Made by a program: the position numbers and the translations under genes | Shown here: positions 32,365 through 43,046 of the stretch, piece after piece | Position numbering within the stretch: the stretch's first letter is position 1 | Layout of the letters: every line of letters starts with the position of its first letter | The notes under the pieces: model-generated | What the model was told of the DNA's origin: nothing | Seen by the model: only the letters and a program-made list of their open reading frames with translations | The model's database searches: none | Source of the DNA: Mesoplasma entomophilum | GTDB taxonomy: Bacteria > Bacillota_I > Bacilli_A > Mycoplasmatales > Mycoplasmataceae | Reading direction: 5' to 3' | Assembly: GCF_002804125.1 (NCBI RefSeq) | Contig: NZ_CP024966.1 | Span: forward strand, 310,001-374,000 | DNA length: 64,000 bases

Positions 32365-33948
32365 ATGAAGACTATTCAAGAAAATGATTTGTTAACTTTA
32401 TTTAATTTAATTAGTGAAATTGAGAATAAAAATGCAATTGCTTTTTTGGGTGCGGGTTTTTCCTATAATTTTTCTATAAATAATTGAAAAAATTTTATTT
32501 TAGAATTAAATTCAGAATTTGAATTTTATTTTAAAAATAATATTTCATTATATGAATTGGAAAAAAATGAAATATTAGATAATTTAAAAAAGCTTAGTGA
32601 AGCTATAAAAAGAGACGAAATTAAATTAGATTTTGCTCTTGATTTACTTTTTAATATAGTTAAATTTGATCAAATAAATGAGAACAGCAAAGAATATGGT
32701 TCAAAAATTAAAATAATAAAAGAGCAGTATAAGAAAAATTTTTTAGTTGATTCAAATTTTTTTATTAAAAATGGAACTTCAAATGCTGATTTATTAGATG
32801 ATTTTACGAAAAAAATAAGCAGAGTAATAACAACTAATTATGATAACTTGTTATTATGAAAATATCCAATTGAATCACAACAAAAAATATTGTTAAATCA
32901 AACAATAAAAACTGAAGAAATAGTTTTAAAAGACTCCTTTTTTTTGCCCATTCATGGAAATGTTATACATGATTATATAATTTCAAAAGCAGATATGGAA
33001 TTGAATCCATGAAAAGAAAAAGAATTTTTCCCTATAATAGATTCATTTTCTAGTTTTAAGAAAAATTATAGTTCTAACAAAAGTAAACAAGTGAGAACTA
33101 TTAAAGCAGTATTTGAAAATGTAATGAAGTCAGATAATAACGATGTTATTTTCTTTTTTGGATATAGTTTTGATGATTATTTTGTTTCTTCAGAACTAAA
33201 TAAAATACTTTTAAAGTATAAAAACAAAAAATATACTAAAACAAAAATATATATATTTTATGATGATTTTGAAAGAAAACTTTTTAATGGTTTAAAAATA
33301 AATTTCAAGGGAAAAATATGCGAAATAAATAGTTTTTATAAAAAATTAGATTTTGACTTTGTAGAGTACATTAATTTAGACTCAATAAACAAATTTATGA
33401 GAACTAAAAAATCTAAGTATGAAAAGCATTATATTAAATTGGAAGAAGAAATTAAAAATAAGCAAAAAGATATATTTGAAATTTGTGGAGAAAAAAATTA
33501 TTTGAATATAATTTTTGAGTTTTTTAAAAATTCTGAAAACTACGCTAATATTAGATTTTCATATTATGACACTATTTTAGATTATATAAAAGGTTTTTAT
33601 GTTAAAGTTAATGAAAAATTAATGCAAATAAATAAAATAATTGATAGTGAAATTAGCAATGAAAAGAAATTATGGAAAAAAGCTTTTATGTATATCTTTT
33701 TCTATCGAAATATTTTAAAATATGATTCCTTAAAAACATTAGATATATTAAAGAATAGTATTAATAAAAAACTTATTTACATTTATATTTACGCTTTAAT
33801 GTATTATGAAAATGAAATATATTCAGATGATAAAGAATATAAAATAATTTTGGATGAATTTTTAAAATATAAAACTATTGTTGAAAACACAAAAAATGAT
33901 ATTGAATTATTTAATGAAATTTTTTTAGTAACTCAGTTTTCAAAATAG
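32365..33948 (+). CDS. SIR2-domain protein, probable defence NADase
   Basis: 527-aa protein. The N-terminal 200 residues carry the SIR2_2-type NAD-binding pattern: FLGAGFS (G29-A30-G31), TTNYD (N158-Y159-D160) and a conserved HG (H197), the residues that bind or split NAD in sirtuin-fold NADases. A second Rossmann-like stretch follows (FFFGYSFDDYFVSSELNKIL near residue 258, then IYIFYDD). The last 220 residues are helical and Lys-rich with no recognised domain. SIR2 proteins of this kind in bacteria are usually effectors that deplete NAD during phage infection; that role is inferred. AGAGGA at 32354 is the ribosome site. Only 35 bases separate it from the 879-aa gene, so they form an operon. 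Trp is mostly TGA. Confidence 0.75.
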
Positions 33949-33983
33949 GAAATTAATGAATTTAACTAACAAGGAGAATTAGA

Positions 33984-36623
33984 ATGAGACTAGAAGATCT
34001 ACATTGTTTAAAAGAAAATAAAGTTAAAAATATACTAAGGTTAAAAATAGAATTAGAAAAAGGAATTAATAGTTCTGACTGAAATAATGAAATAAGACAA
34101 GCTATAAAATATATAGATGATAATTTAAATTCTTTTTTGAAGGAAGTGGAAAGAGAAGAAATAGTTTATATATTTTGCATATGAAATTTATTGGAAATTT
34201 ATAAAAAAATAAATAAAGATTTAAAGCTTGAACTATTATATAGATTTATAATTTTACTTGAAAAAAAAGTTATAAATTTTTTTGATGAAAATTTATTCAA
34301 TAAATATTTAAATGCTTTCTTTGCAATTGACAAAAAAATATTATTTAAAAAAGTTAATAATAATTATGTTGAAATTGAATTCAAAAATTTTTCAAATCAA
34401 GCATCTTTAGACTGATTTGAACAAAAAGAAAAAATAATTTGATTAATTAATAAGTTTAAAAATGATAATGATCTTATTTTGTATTCAAATGATTTTAATT
34501 ATGATTTTTCAATATATCCAAAAAATCTTAAAACACCTATTGATGTTTTGTTATATTATTTTTTAAATAATAATGAAGAAAAAAGTTGTATAAAATTATC
34601 TAAAAGTTTGAAAAATGGATATGATAAAAGATTTAGTATGCAAGTATTAAACAAATTTTTTTCAAAAGAATTATTGGAGTATTATAAAGAAAGATTTCAA
34701 TATGAAAAATATATTGTTAAATGAATACCTTTTATATTAGTTAATAAAACAGTTTCAACTGTTAATGATTTATGAAAAGTAATTGATGAAAACTGTAGAG
34801 TTCAAAATTTAGAAAATGATTATACTTTTTTATATATTGAGATTTTTCGTTTTTATAATAAGAAAATTAGTGAAAAAAACTTTAAAATTTTGATAGAACA
34901 AAATAAAATTGTTAATAATATATATAAGCAAGAGTTAGAAAAGAAAAATAGTTACAATTATCTGAGGTTAGTAGATGAAAACTTCTATGACAGAAGCTTT
35001 TTAAATTTGGATAATACAGTTACTTTTTCTACACAAAATGTTAAGGATGTATATGAAAAGGAAGCAAATTTTATAAAAAATGCTGATAGAAAAAAAAAGG
35101 CATTAATATTTGCATTAAAGGCAAAAGAAATCTTAAATGAAGAAATGTATTTTATTGGCAACTTAATGGAACAAATCTGAATACAAAAAGAAAATTTCGA
35201 AGAAATTATTTTTGATATTATTGGCTTAACAAAAAGTAATTCAAAAGAACTTAGTGAAATGTTTTTTGATGTAAACGAAAATGAAATTGAATGGGTTCAA
35301 AAAAATATATTTTTAATAACTTCATTATTAAAAGATGTTGTTAACTCAAAAATTATAAATAATAATTTAATTGAATACCTTGCTTTGTTAGATGAAAAAA
35401 AGGAAGAAGTAGATGAAGTTAATTTTAAGGTTTTTTTAGGTAAACTCAATGATTTTTTTATTATCAAATATAAGTACTCAGAACATGAAAAATCAAAATA
35501 CATTTTTAATTATATTTCTGATGATTTTGTTAGAAAAATAGACCAAATGTTTTGTAATACTAAAATTAAAAAAACAATTACAGTAGAAGAAAAGATTTTA
35601 AATATTAAAAATGTATATATAGAAAATTATAATAATTTAAATGAATTACATAAGTATGAAGCAAATTGTAAAAATAATATATTAATTTTTGCAATTTTAT
35701 TTGAAAGCATGAGATTTGAAGGCAGTGATATACACATTTTTAATATGAGAGGTTTTATGTTAAATTCTGGCACTCAAAAAATGCAAAAATATTATTTAGA
35801 AAAAATAAAGGAAACTGATAAGGATATGGCCTTACTGTTTATAATTTTTAACTTAGTTTGATTTTCATACTGAAGAAATGGAAAATTTTTAATTGATGTT
35901 TCAGAAAAAATGATAGGGTCTGATTTTTTAATTGAACAAATAGAAAAGAGAAAAGAAAAAATTGTTCAATTTACAAAAGATGATTTACATAAAAAATTGA
36001 ATGAAAAATTTAAAGCAAGTTACATATTTGATTTTTCTTTAATAGGAATGCTTAATATATTTATTTCTTCGTATTGATTTTTTAGTAAGAAACAAGTTTC
36101 TCAAGAGTCATTAATGATTTTTTTAAATCAGAAAAATCAACTTAACACTATGAATTGTTTAATCCATCTATTTCATGGATTTGATTATTTAATTAATGAA
36201 AAAAAATTTAATAAAATGTGACAATTTATCACTTCGACAGAAAAACCAATAAAAAAGATGTTACAAATTTCATTAAGATCAGATTTAGATACTAATAACT
36301 GATTAAAAGAAAAAGAATTGGAAGATATGTGAAATTATATAGATAAAGATTCTAAAACAAATTGATTTTTATACGAACAAAAGTATTTAAATGAAATAAA
36401 TAATAAAATATTTTTATTTCAATATTTTTTAATCTTTGAGGACATTAAAAAATATAACCCAAAAATAAGGATATCAAAAAGTGCATATGATTTAATAAAC
36501 GACGAAAATTTTTCATTTGTTAACTATAATAAAGTCTACATATTTATAGAAAAATGAAAAATAAAAAAAGAATTTGAAACACTTAAGTCAAATATTGAAA
36601 TATTGGAAAAAATAAACTTTTAG
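33984..36623 (+). CDS. Unknown 879-aa partner of the SIR2 protein
   Basis: Large, mainly helical, Lys/Asn/Ile-rich soluble protein with no span, no P-loop and no catalytic motif I can recognise. It starts MRLEDLHCLKENKVKNILRL behind a strong AAGGAG at 33971. Repeated patches of aromatic-rich helices (for example DVLLYYFLNNNEE near residue 187, WFSYWRNGKFL near 624, YIFDFSLIGMLNIFISSYWFF near 677) give it the feel of an alpha-solenoid or scaffold. About 15 of 16 Trp codons are TGA. As the only co-transcribed gene with the SIR2 protein, it is the natural candidate for sensor, activator or inhibitor. It is followed by the rimP promoter. Confidence 0.7.
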
Positions 36624-36644
36624 TATTTTAGTAATTTTATTTGC

Positions 36645-36696
36645 TATAATATAAATAACAATATGAAACAGCAAGACTTATCGGTCTTGCTTTCTT
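36645..36696 (+). promoter_or_regulatory. rimP-nusA-infB promoter and leader hairpin
   Basis: TATAAT at 36645-36650 (no clear -35). About 20 bases into the expected transcript is a perfect 7-bp hairpin GCAAGAC/GTCTTGC (36671-36677, 36684-36690) followed by TTTCTT, then AAAGGAG before the GTG start. The hairpin may end SIR2-operon read-through or act as an attenuator of the nusA operon. Confidence 0.55.
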
Positions 36697-36719
36697 ATTG
36701 ATTTGAAAGGAGATTTTAA

Positions 36720-37214
36720 GTGAAAAATTTTGCATCTATCAAAGATGAAATCCAAAAGATTGCTGAATCAATTTTAAAGGAACACAACTTACAAATATAT
36801 GAAATAAATAATTTCTTTGATTTTGAAAGTGATGTTTTGCAAATCTTAGTTGAAGATATAACTGAACCAAACAAAGCTTTAGACTTTGATTCAATTATTT
36901 CAAGTAATGAAAAATTATCTGATGCTTTAGAAAACTTTCCAGGATTAAGTGAACCTTATATGTTAGAAGTAGCTAGTGCTGGAATTGAAAAACCAATTAG
37001 AAGTAAAGATGAATTGATCAAAGCTGTTAACAGTTATATTCATGTTGAATTAAATCAAGAAAAAAATGCAAGTAGTCAAATAGAAGGTATTTTATTAGAT
37101 TTTGATGTAGACAAAGATACATTTAGAATCACCTACTTTTTAAAAGGTCAAAAGAAAAAAGTTGACTTTAAATATGAACAAGTAAAGTTTGCAAGATATG
37201 CAGTTAAATTTTAA
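36720..37214 (+). CDS. rimP: Ribosome maturation factor RimP
   Basis: 164-aa protein that helps mature the 30S subunit. FGFLSEPYMLEVASAGIEKPI-like segment (PGLSEPYMLEVASAGIEKP near residue 76) is the RimP hallmark (LEVSSPGxDRPL in others). The start is GTG, chosen because AAAGGAG sits 7-12 bases upstream and the family N-terminus begins here. It is the first gene of the rimP-nusA-ylxR-ylxQ-infB operon. Confidence 0.93.
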   Translation: MKNFASIKDEIQKIAESILKEHNLQIYEINNFFDFESDVLQILVEDITEPNKALDFDSIISSNEKLSDALENFPGLSEPYMLEVASAGIEKPIRSKDELIKAVNSYIHVELNQEKNASSQIEGILLDFDVDKDTFRITYFLKGQKKKVDFKYEQVKFARYAVKF

Positions 37215-37223
37215 GGAGAAAAT

Positions 37224-38639
37224 ATGGTAAACGGAGCACAAATATTAGAAGCATTAGCTTCATTAGAAAGTGAAAAAAGCATTAGCAAAGAAATTGCTAT
37301 TGAAGGAATTAAAGAAGGATTTCAAAAAGCTTATGAAAGATTTTTTGATACAGAAGCTATAGTTAAAACTGAAATTAATGAACAAACAGGATTAATCAAC
37401 TTGTTTCAAGAATTAATGGTAGTGGCTACAGATGATGAAATCGAAGATGATTGATTAGAAATTGTTTTAGAAGATGCTTTAAAAATCAATAAAGAAGCAA
37501 AAGTTGGAGATAAAGTATACAAACCAATTGATTTTGATGAAGAATTCTCAAGAGTAGCAGTTGGACAAGTAAGACAAATCTTCCAACAAAAAATTAGAGC
37601 TACTGAAAGAGCAATGATTTATGAAAAATTCATTGAATTAGAAGGTGAAATTGTTAGAGGAAAAATTGTTGGAATGAACGATCAAGGAACTTCATACATT
37701 TTAGATATTGATGGAGTACATACTTCATTATGAAACCAAAAAACAATTAACAAAGAAGAATTTGTTGTTAACGAATTAGTTGATGTTTTATTAGAAGAAG
37801 TTGCAAGAGAAAATAAATACTCACAATTGGTTGTTTCAAGAGTAGCACCTAAATTCTTAGCTAAATTAGTTGAAAAAGAAGTTAGCGAAGTTGCTCAAGG
37901 AATAGTTGAAGTAATGTCAGTTTCAAGAGAGCCAGGTAAACGTGCAAAAATTGCTGTTTTATCACATGATGAAGATGTAGAACCAATTGGAGCTATTGTT
38001 GGAGTTAAAGGTTCAAGAATCAATAACATTTCAAAAGAATTAAGAGGAGAAAAAATTGATGTTGTTAAATGAGATGATGAAATCATTCCATTTATTATTA
38101 ACGCAATGGCACCTGTTAAAGTTATTTCTGTAAATGAAGTTGAAGGTGAATTTGATATTGTAGTACCTAACCAACAATTATCATTAGCTATTGGTAAAGG
38201 TGGAATGGCTGCTAAATTAGTTGCTAACTTATTAAAACGTCGTATTAACATTTACAGTTTAGAAAATGCTATTACTGACAACATGGATGTTTTATGAAAT
38301 GGAAACATTACAGAAGAAGAAGTAAACAACCCAGACTTTATTAACGAAGTAAATAAACGTAAAATCAACTCTCAAACAGTTAAACCAGAATACCATAAAA
38401 ATTCATTCAGAAATGCACAAGCAAATAATGAAGAAGAATTAATGAGTTTCCAAGCTGAAGTTGAAGAAGAATACAACCAAGTTGAAGAGTTAATTGAAGA
38501 AACAAACGCAGTTGTTGAAGAAAATAAAGATTTAGAATCAATTCAATCTGAATTAGAATCATTTAATGATATTTTAAATGATGAAGATGAAGAATATTTT
38601 GAAGAAGACGAATACGAAGACTTATATGATCAAGAGTAA
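37224..38639 (+). CDS. nusA: Transcription termination/antitermination factor NusA
   Basis: 471-aa RNA polymerase-associated factor. The N-terminal RNAP-binding domain (about residues 1-130), S1 domain (EGEIVRGKIVGMNDQG near 140) and two KH domains follow, with EPIGAIVGVKGSRINNISKELRGEKIDVVKW near 253 and LSLAIGKGGMAAKLVANLLKRRINI near 319, both with the GxxG loop. A C-terminal extension of about 110 residues is very acidic (EEDEYEDLYDQE at the end). TGA codons at 37451, 37730, 38069 and 38294 are Trp. It overlaps ylxR by 14 bases. Confidence 0.95.
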
Positions 38640-38889
38640 TCTAAGAAAAGATGTCGTTAGTAAAGAAATGTTAGACAAATCAGAACTAATTAGAGTTGTT
38701 TTGAATAAAAACAATGAAATTTTTATTGATTTAACTTATAAAGCAGATGGACGTGGAGTTTATGTTAAAAAAGATTTAAACTCAATTAAAATCGCTAAAC
38801 AAAAAAACCTTTTAAGCAGAGGATTAAAAACAAAAGTAGATTTAAGTATTTATGATGAATTAGAAAAGTTATTTAATGAACAAAACTAA
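38626..38889 (+). CDS. ylxR: YlxR family nucleoid/RNA-binding protein
   Basis: 87-aa basic protein of the nusA-infB operon. KSELIRVVLNKNNEIFIDLTYKADGRGVYVKKD matches the YlxR core (KxELIRxV ... GRGAYxC). The start at 38626 overlaps nusA by 14 bases. The frame is open further upstream (to 38578), but this ATG gives the normal family N-terminus. The usual Cys residues of the family (RxCxxC, GAYVC) are missing (NLRKDVVS, GVYVKKD). The Bacillus homologue is reported to affect transcription; the role here is not certain. Confidence 0.85.
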   Translation: MIKSNLRKDVVSKEMLDKSELIRVVLNKNNEIFIDLTYKADGRGVYVKKDLNSIKIAKQKNLLSRGLKTKVDLSIYDELEKLFNEQN

Positions 38890-39175
38890 ATTATTAAATG
38901 CTATTGGATTAGCTTATAACTCTGCTAAATTAATTAAAGGTGAAAAATTATTAGATTCAATTAAAAGAAACAAAGTAAAATTTGTTATTCTATCAACAGA
39001 TATGGGTGCTAGTCAAAAAAAGAAATTCAGTGATAAATGTAAATTTTATAATATTGAATTTATTGATGATGTATTAACTGTTGATGAAATTTCACAAGCG
39101 TGTGGATCTACCACAATTGTAGCGATTGGTGTTAATGATATTAATATTATTAAATTAATTAAAAACAATTTATAG
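38876..39175 (+). CDS. ylxQ: L7Ae-family RNA-binding protein YlxQ
   Basis: 99-aa K-turn-binding-type protein of the L7Ae/L30e/S12e superfamily. LNAIGLAYNSAKLIKGEKLL at residues 7-26 and VKFVILSTDMGASQKKKFSDKC near 34 are typical; the domain ends QACGSTTIVAIGVNDINIIK. It overlaps ylxR by 14 bases and precedes infB by 18, the standard position. In Bacillus the YlxQ K-turn binding is known; its exact role is not settled. Confidence 0.88.
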   Translation: MNKTKLLNAIGLAYNSAKLIKGEKLLDSIKRNKVKFVILSTDMGASQKKKFSDKCKFYNIEFIDDVLTVDEISQACGSTTIVAIGVNDINIIKLIKNNL

Positions 39176-39193
39176 AAGAAAGGGGATTTTTAC

Positions 39194-41083
39194 ATGGCTA
39201 AAAATATAAAAACAAATAAAAAACCACAACAAGTAAACAAAAAAGAAATGTCTAAACAACATGCTAAACAAATTAAGCAACAATTAAATGAAACAGTTGC
39301 AACTGGAATCATTGATGGGGTGTTTGTTTATACTGAAGCTTTAAGCATTGCTGATTTTGCTAACCAAATTGGGAAAAGTGTTGCTGAAATACTTAAATAT
39401 TTCTTTGCACAAGGACTAATGTTAAATCAAAATGTTGTGTTATCAGAAGAACAAATGGCTGAACTTGCTTTAGAGTTTGGTTTTGACTTTAGAAAAGAAG
39501 AATCTTTAACTAAAGAAAACTTCTTTGAAGCATTAGATGCTAGTGAAGAAGATAAACCAGAAGATTTAGAACATAGAGCACCAATTGTAACAATTATGGG
39601 TCACGTTGACCATGGTAAAACTACTTTATTAGACTCTATCAAAAACACAAATGTTGTTGGTGGAGAAGCTGGAGGAATTACTCAAGCAATTGGAGCTTAC
39701 CAAGTTAAAAACAAAGATGGTAAAAAAATAACATTTATTGATACTCCAGGTCACGAAGCATTTTCAGAAATGCGTAGTCGTGGAGCTAATGTAACTGATA
39801 TTGTTATTTTAATTGTTGCTGCTGATGATGGGGTTATGCCTCAAACAGAAGAAGCAATTGATCATGCTAAGTTAGCAAATGTACCAATTATTGTATTTAT
39901 TAATAAATGTGATAAACCAGGAGCAGATCCTGAACGTGTTAAAGCTGAATTAATGAAATATGAAATAGTAGCTGAAGAATATGGTGGAGATATTCCATTT
40001 GTTCAAGGTAGTGCTAAACAAAAGATTGGTTTAGACCAATTAGAAGAAACTATTTTATTAATTGCTGAAATGCAAGATTATAAAGCAAATCCAAACAAAT
40101 TAGCTAAAGGGGTTGTTATTGAAGCTCACTTAGATAAAGCAAAAGGACCAGTAGCTTCTATTCTTGTTAAAGAAGGTACTTTAGATATTAGAGATATGAT
40201 TATTGCAGGAACTACATATGGAAATATTAAACATATGGAAGATGAACATAATAAAAAAGTATTAAAAGCAGGACCAAGTAAACCAGTTGTTGTTTATGGG
40301 TTAAATGAAGTTCCAAGTGCTGGAGATAAATTCATTGTTATGAATGATGAAAAAATGGCTAGAACTATTGCTGAAGCACAAGCTGAAAAGAAATTAGCAG
40401 CTGAACGTCAATCAAATCAAATCTTTAGTTTAGATTCAATTAAAAAACATATTGATGATGGAGAATTAAAAGCAATTAACTTAATTGTTAAAGCTGATAC
40501 TCAAGGTTCAGTTGAAGCACTTAAAGGAAGTTTAACTAAAATTGATATTCCTGGTGTTAAATTAAACATTATTAGAGCTTCAGTTGGAACTATTACATTA
40601 AGTGATGTTACTTTAGCTTCAACTGTAACTGATGGAATTGTATTAATCTATGGATTTAATGTAAGACCAGATGCAGTTGTACGTAAAAAAGCTGAAGAAG
40701 AAGGTATTGAAATTCGTTTACATAACATTATTTATAAAGTAATTGAAGAATTAGAAGATGCAGCTAAAGGGATGTTAGATCCAGAATACAAAGAAGTAGT
40801 TACTGGATCAGCTGAAATTAGAGCAACATTCAAACACTCTGACATCGGAACAATTGGTGGGTTCCATATTGTTGATGGAAGTATTGAACGTAAATCTAAA
40901 GTTCGTATTATTAGAAATGGTATTGTTATTTATACTGGAGAATTAGCAACTTTAAAACATCTAAAAGATGATATTAAAGAAGCTAAAATCAACTCAGAAG
41001 GTGGATTAACAATCAAAAACTTTAATGATATCAAAGAAGGCGATATTGTTGAAGCATATAAGGAAGAAGAAGTTAAGAAGTAG
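39194..41083 (+). CDS. infB: Translation initiation factor IF-2
   Basis: GTPase that places fMet-tRNA on the 30S subunit; 629 aa, a short form with a reduced N-terminus. G motifs: GHVDHGKTTLLDSI near residue 137, DTPGHEAF near 183, NKCDKPGA near 237, and SAK near 275. Domain II follows, then the fMet-tRNA-binding C2 domain (ATFKHSDIGTIGGFHIVDGSIERKSKVRIIRNG near 540). GAAAGGGG before the ATG. Last gene of the rimP operon. Its final 500 bases are repeated at 45198-45696. Confidence 0.97.
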   Translation: MAKNIKTNKKPQQVNKKEMSKQHAKQIKQQLNETVATGIIDGVFVYTEALSIADFANQIGKSVAEILKYFFAQGLMLNQNVVLSEEQMAELALEFGFDFRKEESLTKENFFEALDASEEDKPEDLEHRAPIVTIMGHVDHGKTTLLDSIKNTNVVGGEAGGITQAIGAYQVKNKDGKKITFIDTPGHEAFSEMRSRGANVTDIVILIVAADDGVMPQTEEAIDHAKLANVPIIVFINKCDKPGADPERVKAELMKYEIVAEEYGGDIPFVQGSAKQKIGLDQLEETILLIAEMQDYKANPNKLAKGVVIEAHLDKAKGPVASILVKEGTLDIRDMIIAGTTYGNIKHMEDEHNKKVLKAGPSKPVVVYGLNEVPSAGDKFIVMNDEKMARTIAEAQAEKKLAAERQSNQIFSLDSIKKHIDDGELKAINLIVKADTQGSVEALKGSLTKIDIPGVKLNIIRASVGTITLSDVTLASTVTDGIVLIYGFNVRPDAVVRKKAEEEGIEIRLHNIIYKVIEELEDAAKGMLDPEYKEVVTGSAEIRATFKHSDIGTIGGFHIVDGSIERKSKVRIIRNGIVIYTGELATLKHLKDDIKEAKINSEGGLTIKNFNDIKEGDIVEAYKEEEVKK

Positions 41084-41104
41084 AGTTTTTATACTCTATT
41101 TTTT
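41081..41104 (+). terminator. Terminator after infB
   Basis: Stem TAGAGT/ACTCTA (41081-41086, 41093-41098) starting at the stop codon, followed by six T. The duplicated infB tail at 45696 has different sequence after it, so the duplication does not include this terminator in intact form. Confidence 0.8.
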
Positions 41105-41170
41105 GCTTTTATCAGTTAATAAAAAAGCTTATTTTATGTTATAATAATTTTTAGTAAAGGTTGAGATTAA

Positions 41171-42025
41171 ATGGAAAAAATAATTTATTATAAAAGTAGT
41201 TCAAATATGAAAGAAGTAGAAGATTGTTCGATAGATTTAATTATTACATCTCCTCCTTATTTCAATGTAAAAGATTATTCAAAGGATGGTCGACAAGAAG
41301 AAAATCATTCTAAAAGAAAAAGAAATGATGTTTCTAATACTGCTATTTATGATAATTACATAAATTCAATGTTAAAAATTTGAAAAGAATGCAGCAGAGT
41401 ATTGAAACCTAATGGAAAACTTTGTATAAATGTTCCTTTGATGCCTATGTTAAAAAAAGAATATAATACACATTATAATAGACATATATTTGATTTAAAT
41501 AGCGATATACAAAACTCAATTTTAAAAAATTTAAAAGATATTTATTTAATGGATTTATATATATGAAATAGAACAAATTCTACAAAAAAATTGATGTTTG
41601 GTAGTTACCCAAATCCTGGAAATTTATATGCTCAAAATACAACTGAATTTATAGCTATATATGTTAAAGATGGAAAAAATGAGCAAATCAAAAAAAATAA
41701 GAATGAGAGTAAAATTACAAAGGAAGAGTGAATTGAATATACTAAGCAAATTTGGAATATACCTATTCCTAATAAAAAAGATAAAGCATTTGGTAAACAT
41801 AGCGCAATAATGCCAGAAGAAATACCTTACAGATTAATAAAAATGTTTTCTAATATTGGCGATGTTATTTTGGATCCATTTACAGGATCAGGAACAACTG
41901 GCAAAGTTGCTTTATCAGTAGGAAGAAAATTTATAGGTTATGAATTATATGAAAATTATAAAGAGGTTATAGAAGAAAAATTAGAGATGGGAGAAATCGA
42001 ATGGAATATAAAAAAAATCAAATAG
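41171..42025 (+). CDS. DNA methyltransferase 1 of a type II R-M system (TSPPY type)
   Basis: 284-aa SAM-dependent amino-methyltransferase. Catalytic motif IV, TSPPYF, lies at residues 26-31 and the SAM motif I, DPFTGSGTT, near 235, i.e. the beta-class order used by many N4-cytosine and some N6-adenine enzymes. SPPY favours N4-cytosine but does not prove it. RVLKPNGKLCINVP near 77 is the usual strand after motif IV. A TATAAT lies at 41140-41145. It overlaps the next methyltransferase by 25 bases, and a convergent HNH nuclease follows; together they make a restriction-modification set. Confidence 0.88.
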
Positions 42026-42768
42026 TAAAAGGTGATGTTTTTAAACATTTAAAAAAAATTGATTTTAAGTTTGATTTAATTATTTCAGATCCACCTTATA
42101 ATCAAATAAATGAAAAGTGAGATATTTTTAAAAGTGAAAAAGAATTTTTTGATTTCACATTTGCTTGAATTGATTTAGCTATAGAAAAATTAAGTGAAAA
42201 TGGTCAAATATATATATTTAATAATCAATATAATTCGATAAAAATAGCAAACTACTTATTAACTAAAGGCTTAAAATTTCAAAATTGGATTGTTTGAAAT
42301 AAAAAAGATGGTTTTTCAGTTTCCAAAAAAAAATTTGTATCTAACCAAGAGGTTATTCTATTTTTTAGTAAATCTGAAAAATTTAAATTTAATTATGATG
42401 AAATAAGGATACCTTATGAATCATTAGAAAGAATTGAGCATGCAAATAAAAAGGGTATTTTAAAAAATGGTAAAAGATGATTTCCAAATCCAAATGGAAA
42501 AATGTGTACAGATGTTTGGGAATTTTCTTCAGAAAGACACAATAAAAAAGTAAATGGTAAAGTTGTAAAAATGTTACATCCAACTCCAAAACCTGAAAAA
42601 CTAATAGAAAGAATTATTCTGGCTAGTTCTGATGAAAATGATTTAATTTTAGATTTATTTGCAGGAACTGGAACAACATCTTTCATTGCTAAAAAATATA
42701 ATAGACAATATATTGCTATTGAAAAAGAAAATAATTACGTTTCTATAATTAAGGAAAGACTTAAATAA
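42001..42768 (+). CDS. DNA methyltransferase 2 of the same R-M system (DPPY type)
   Basis: 255-aa beta-class methyltransferase: SDPPYNQ at residues 29-35 (DPPY is typical of N6-adenine enzymes) and DLFAGTGTTSFIAKKY near 218, with HPTPKPEKLIERII near 196. It overlaps the first methyltransferase by 25 bases. Two modification enzymes for one nuclease are common when the recognition sequence is asymmetric, so each strand needs its own enzyme. That is an inference; the target sequence cannot be read from the gene. Confidence 0.9.
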
Positions 42769-42975
42769 TCATATTTTATTTGTATAAAATTAATTGAATA
42801 ATTATATTAAAACAATTTTTATAATGATATTTAATAATAATTTTGAAACTTCAGTCAATTCTAATAACTAACATTTTAACTAAATAAAATAAAATATCAT
42901 TATAAATTGAAAATAAAAGTATGCTTAAAATATATATTATTTTTATATTATAAATCTAATATTTTATATTGTATT

Positions 42976-43016
42976 AAAAATAACTCCATTATGACTTGAT
43001 AAGGAGTTATTTTTTA
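42976..43016. terminator. Bidirectional terminator between methyltransferases and HNH gene
   Basis: Inverted repeat AAAAATAACTCC (42976-42987) and GGAGTTATTTTT (43003-43014): 12 bp, with A-run on one side and T-run on the other, so it works for both converging transcripts. The rest of 42769-43046 shows no gene. Confidence 0.85.
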
Positions 43017-43046
43017 ATTTCTTTGTTATTTATATTTAATTTTAAA

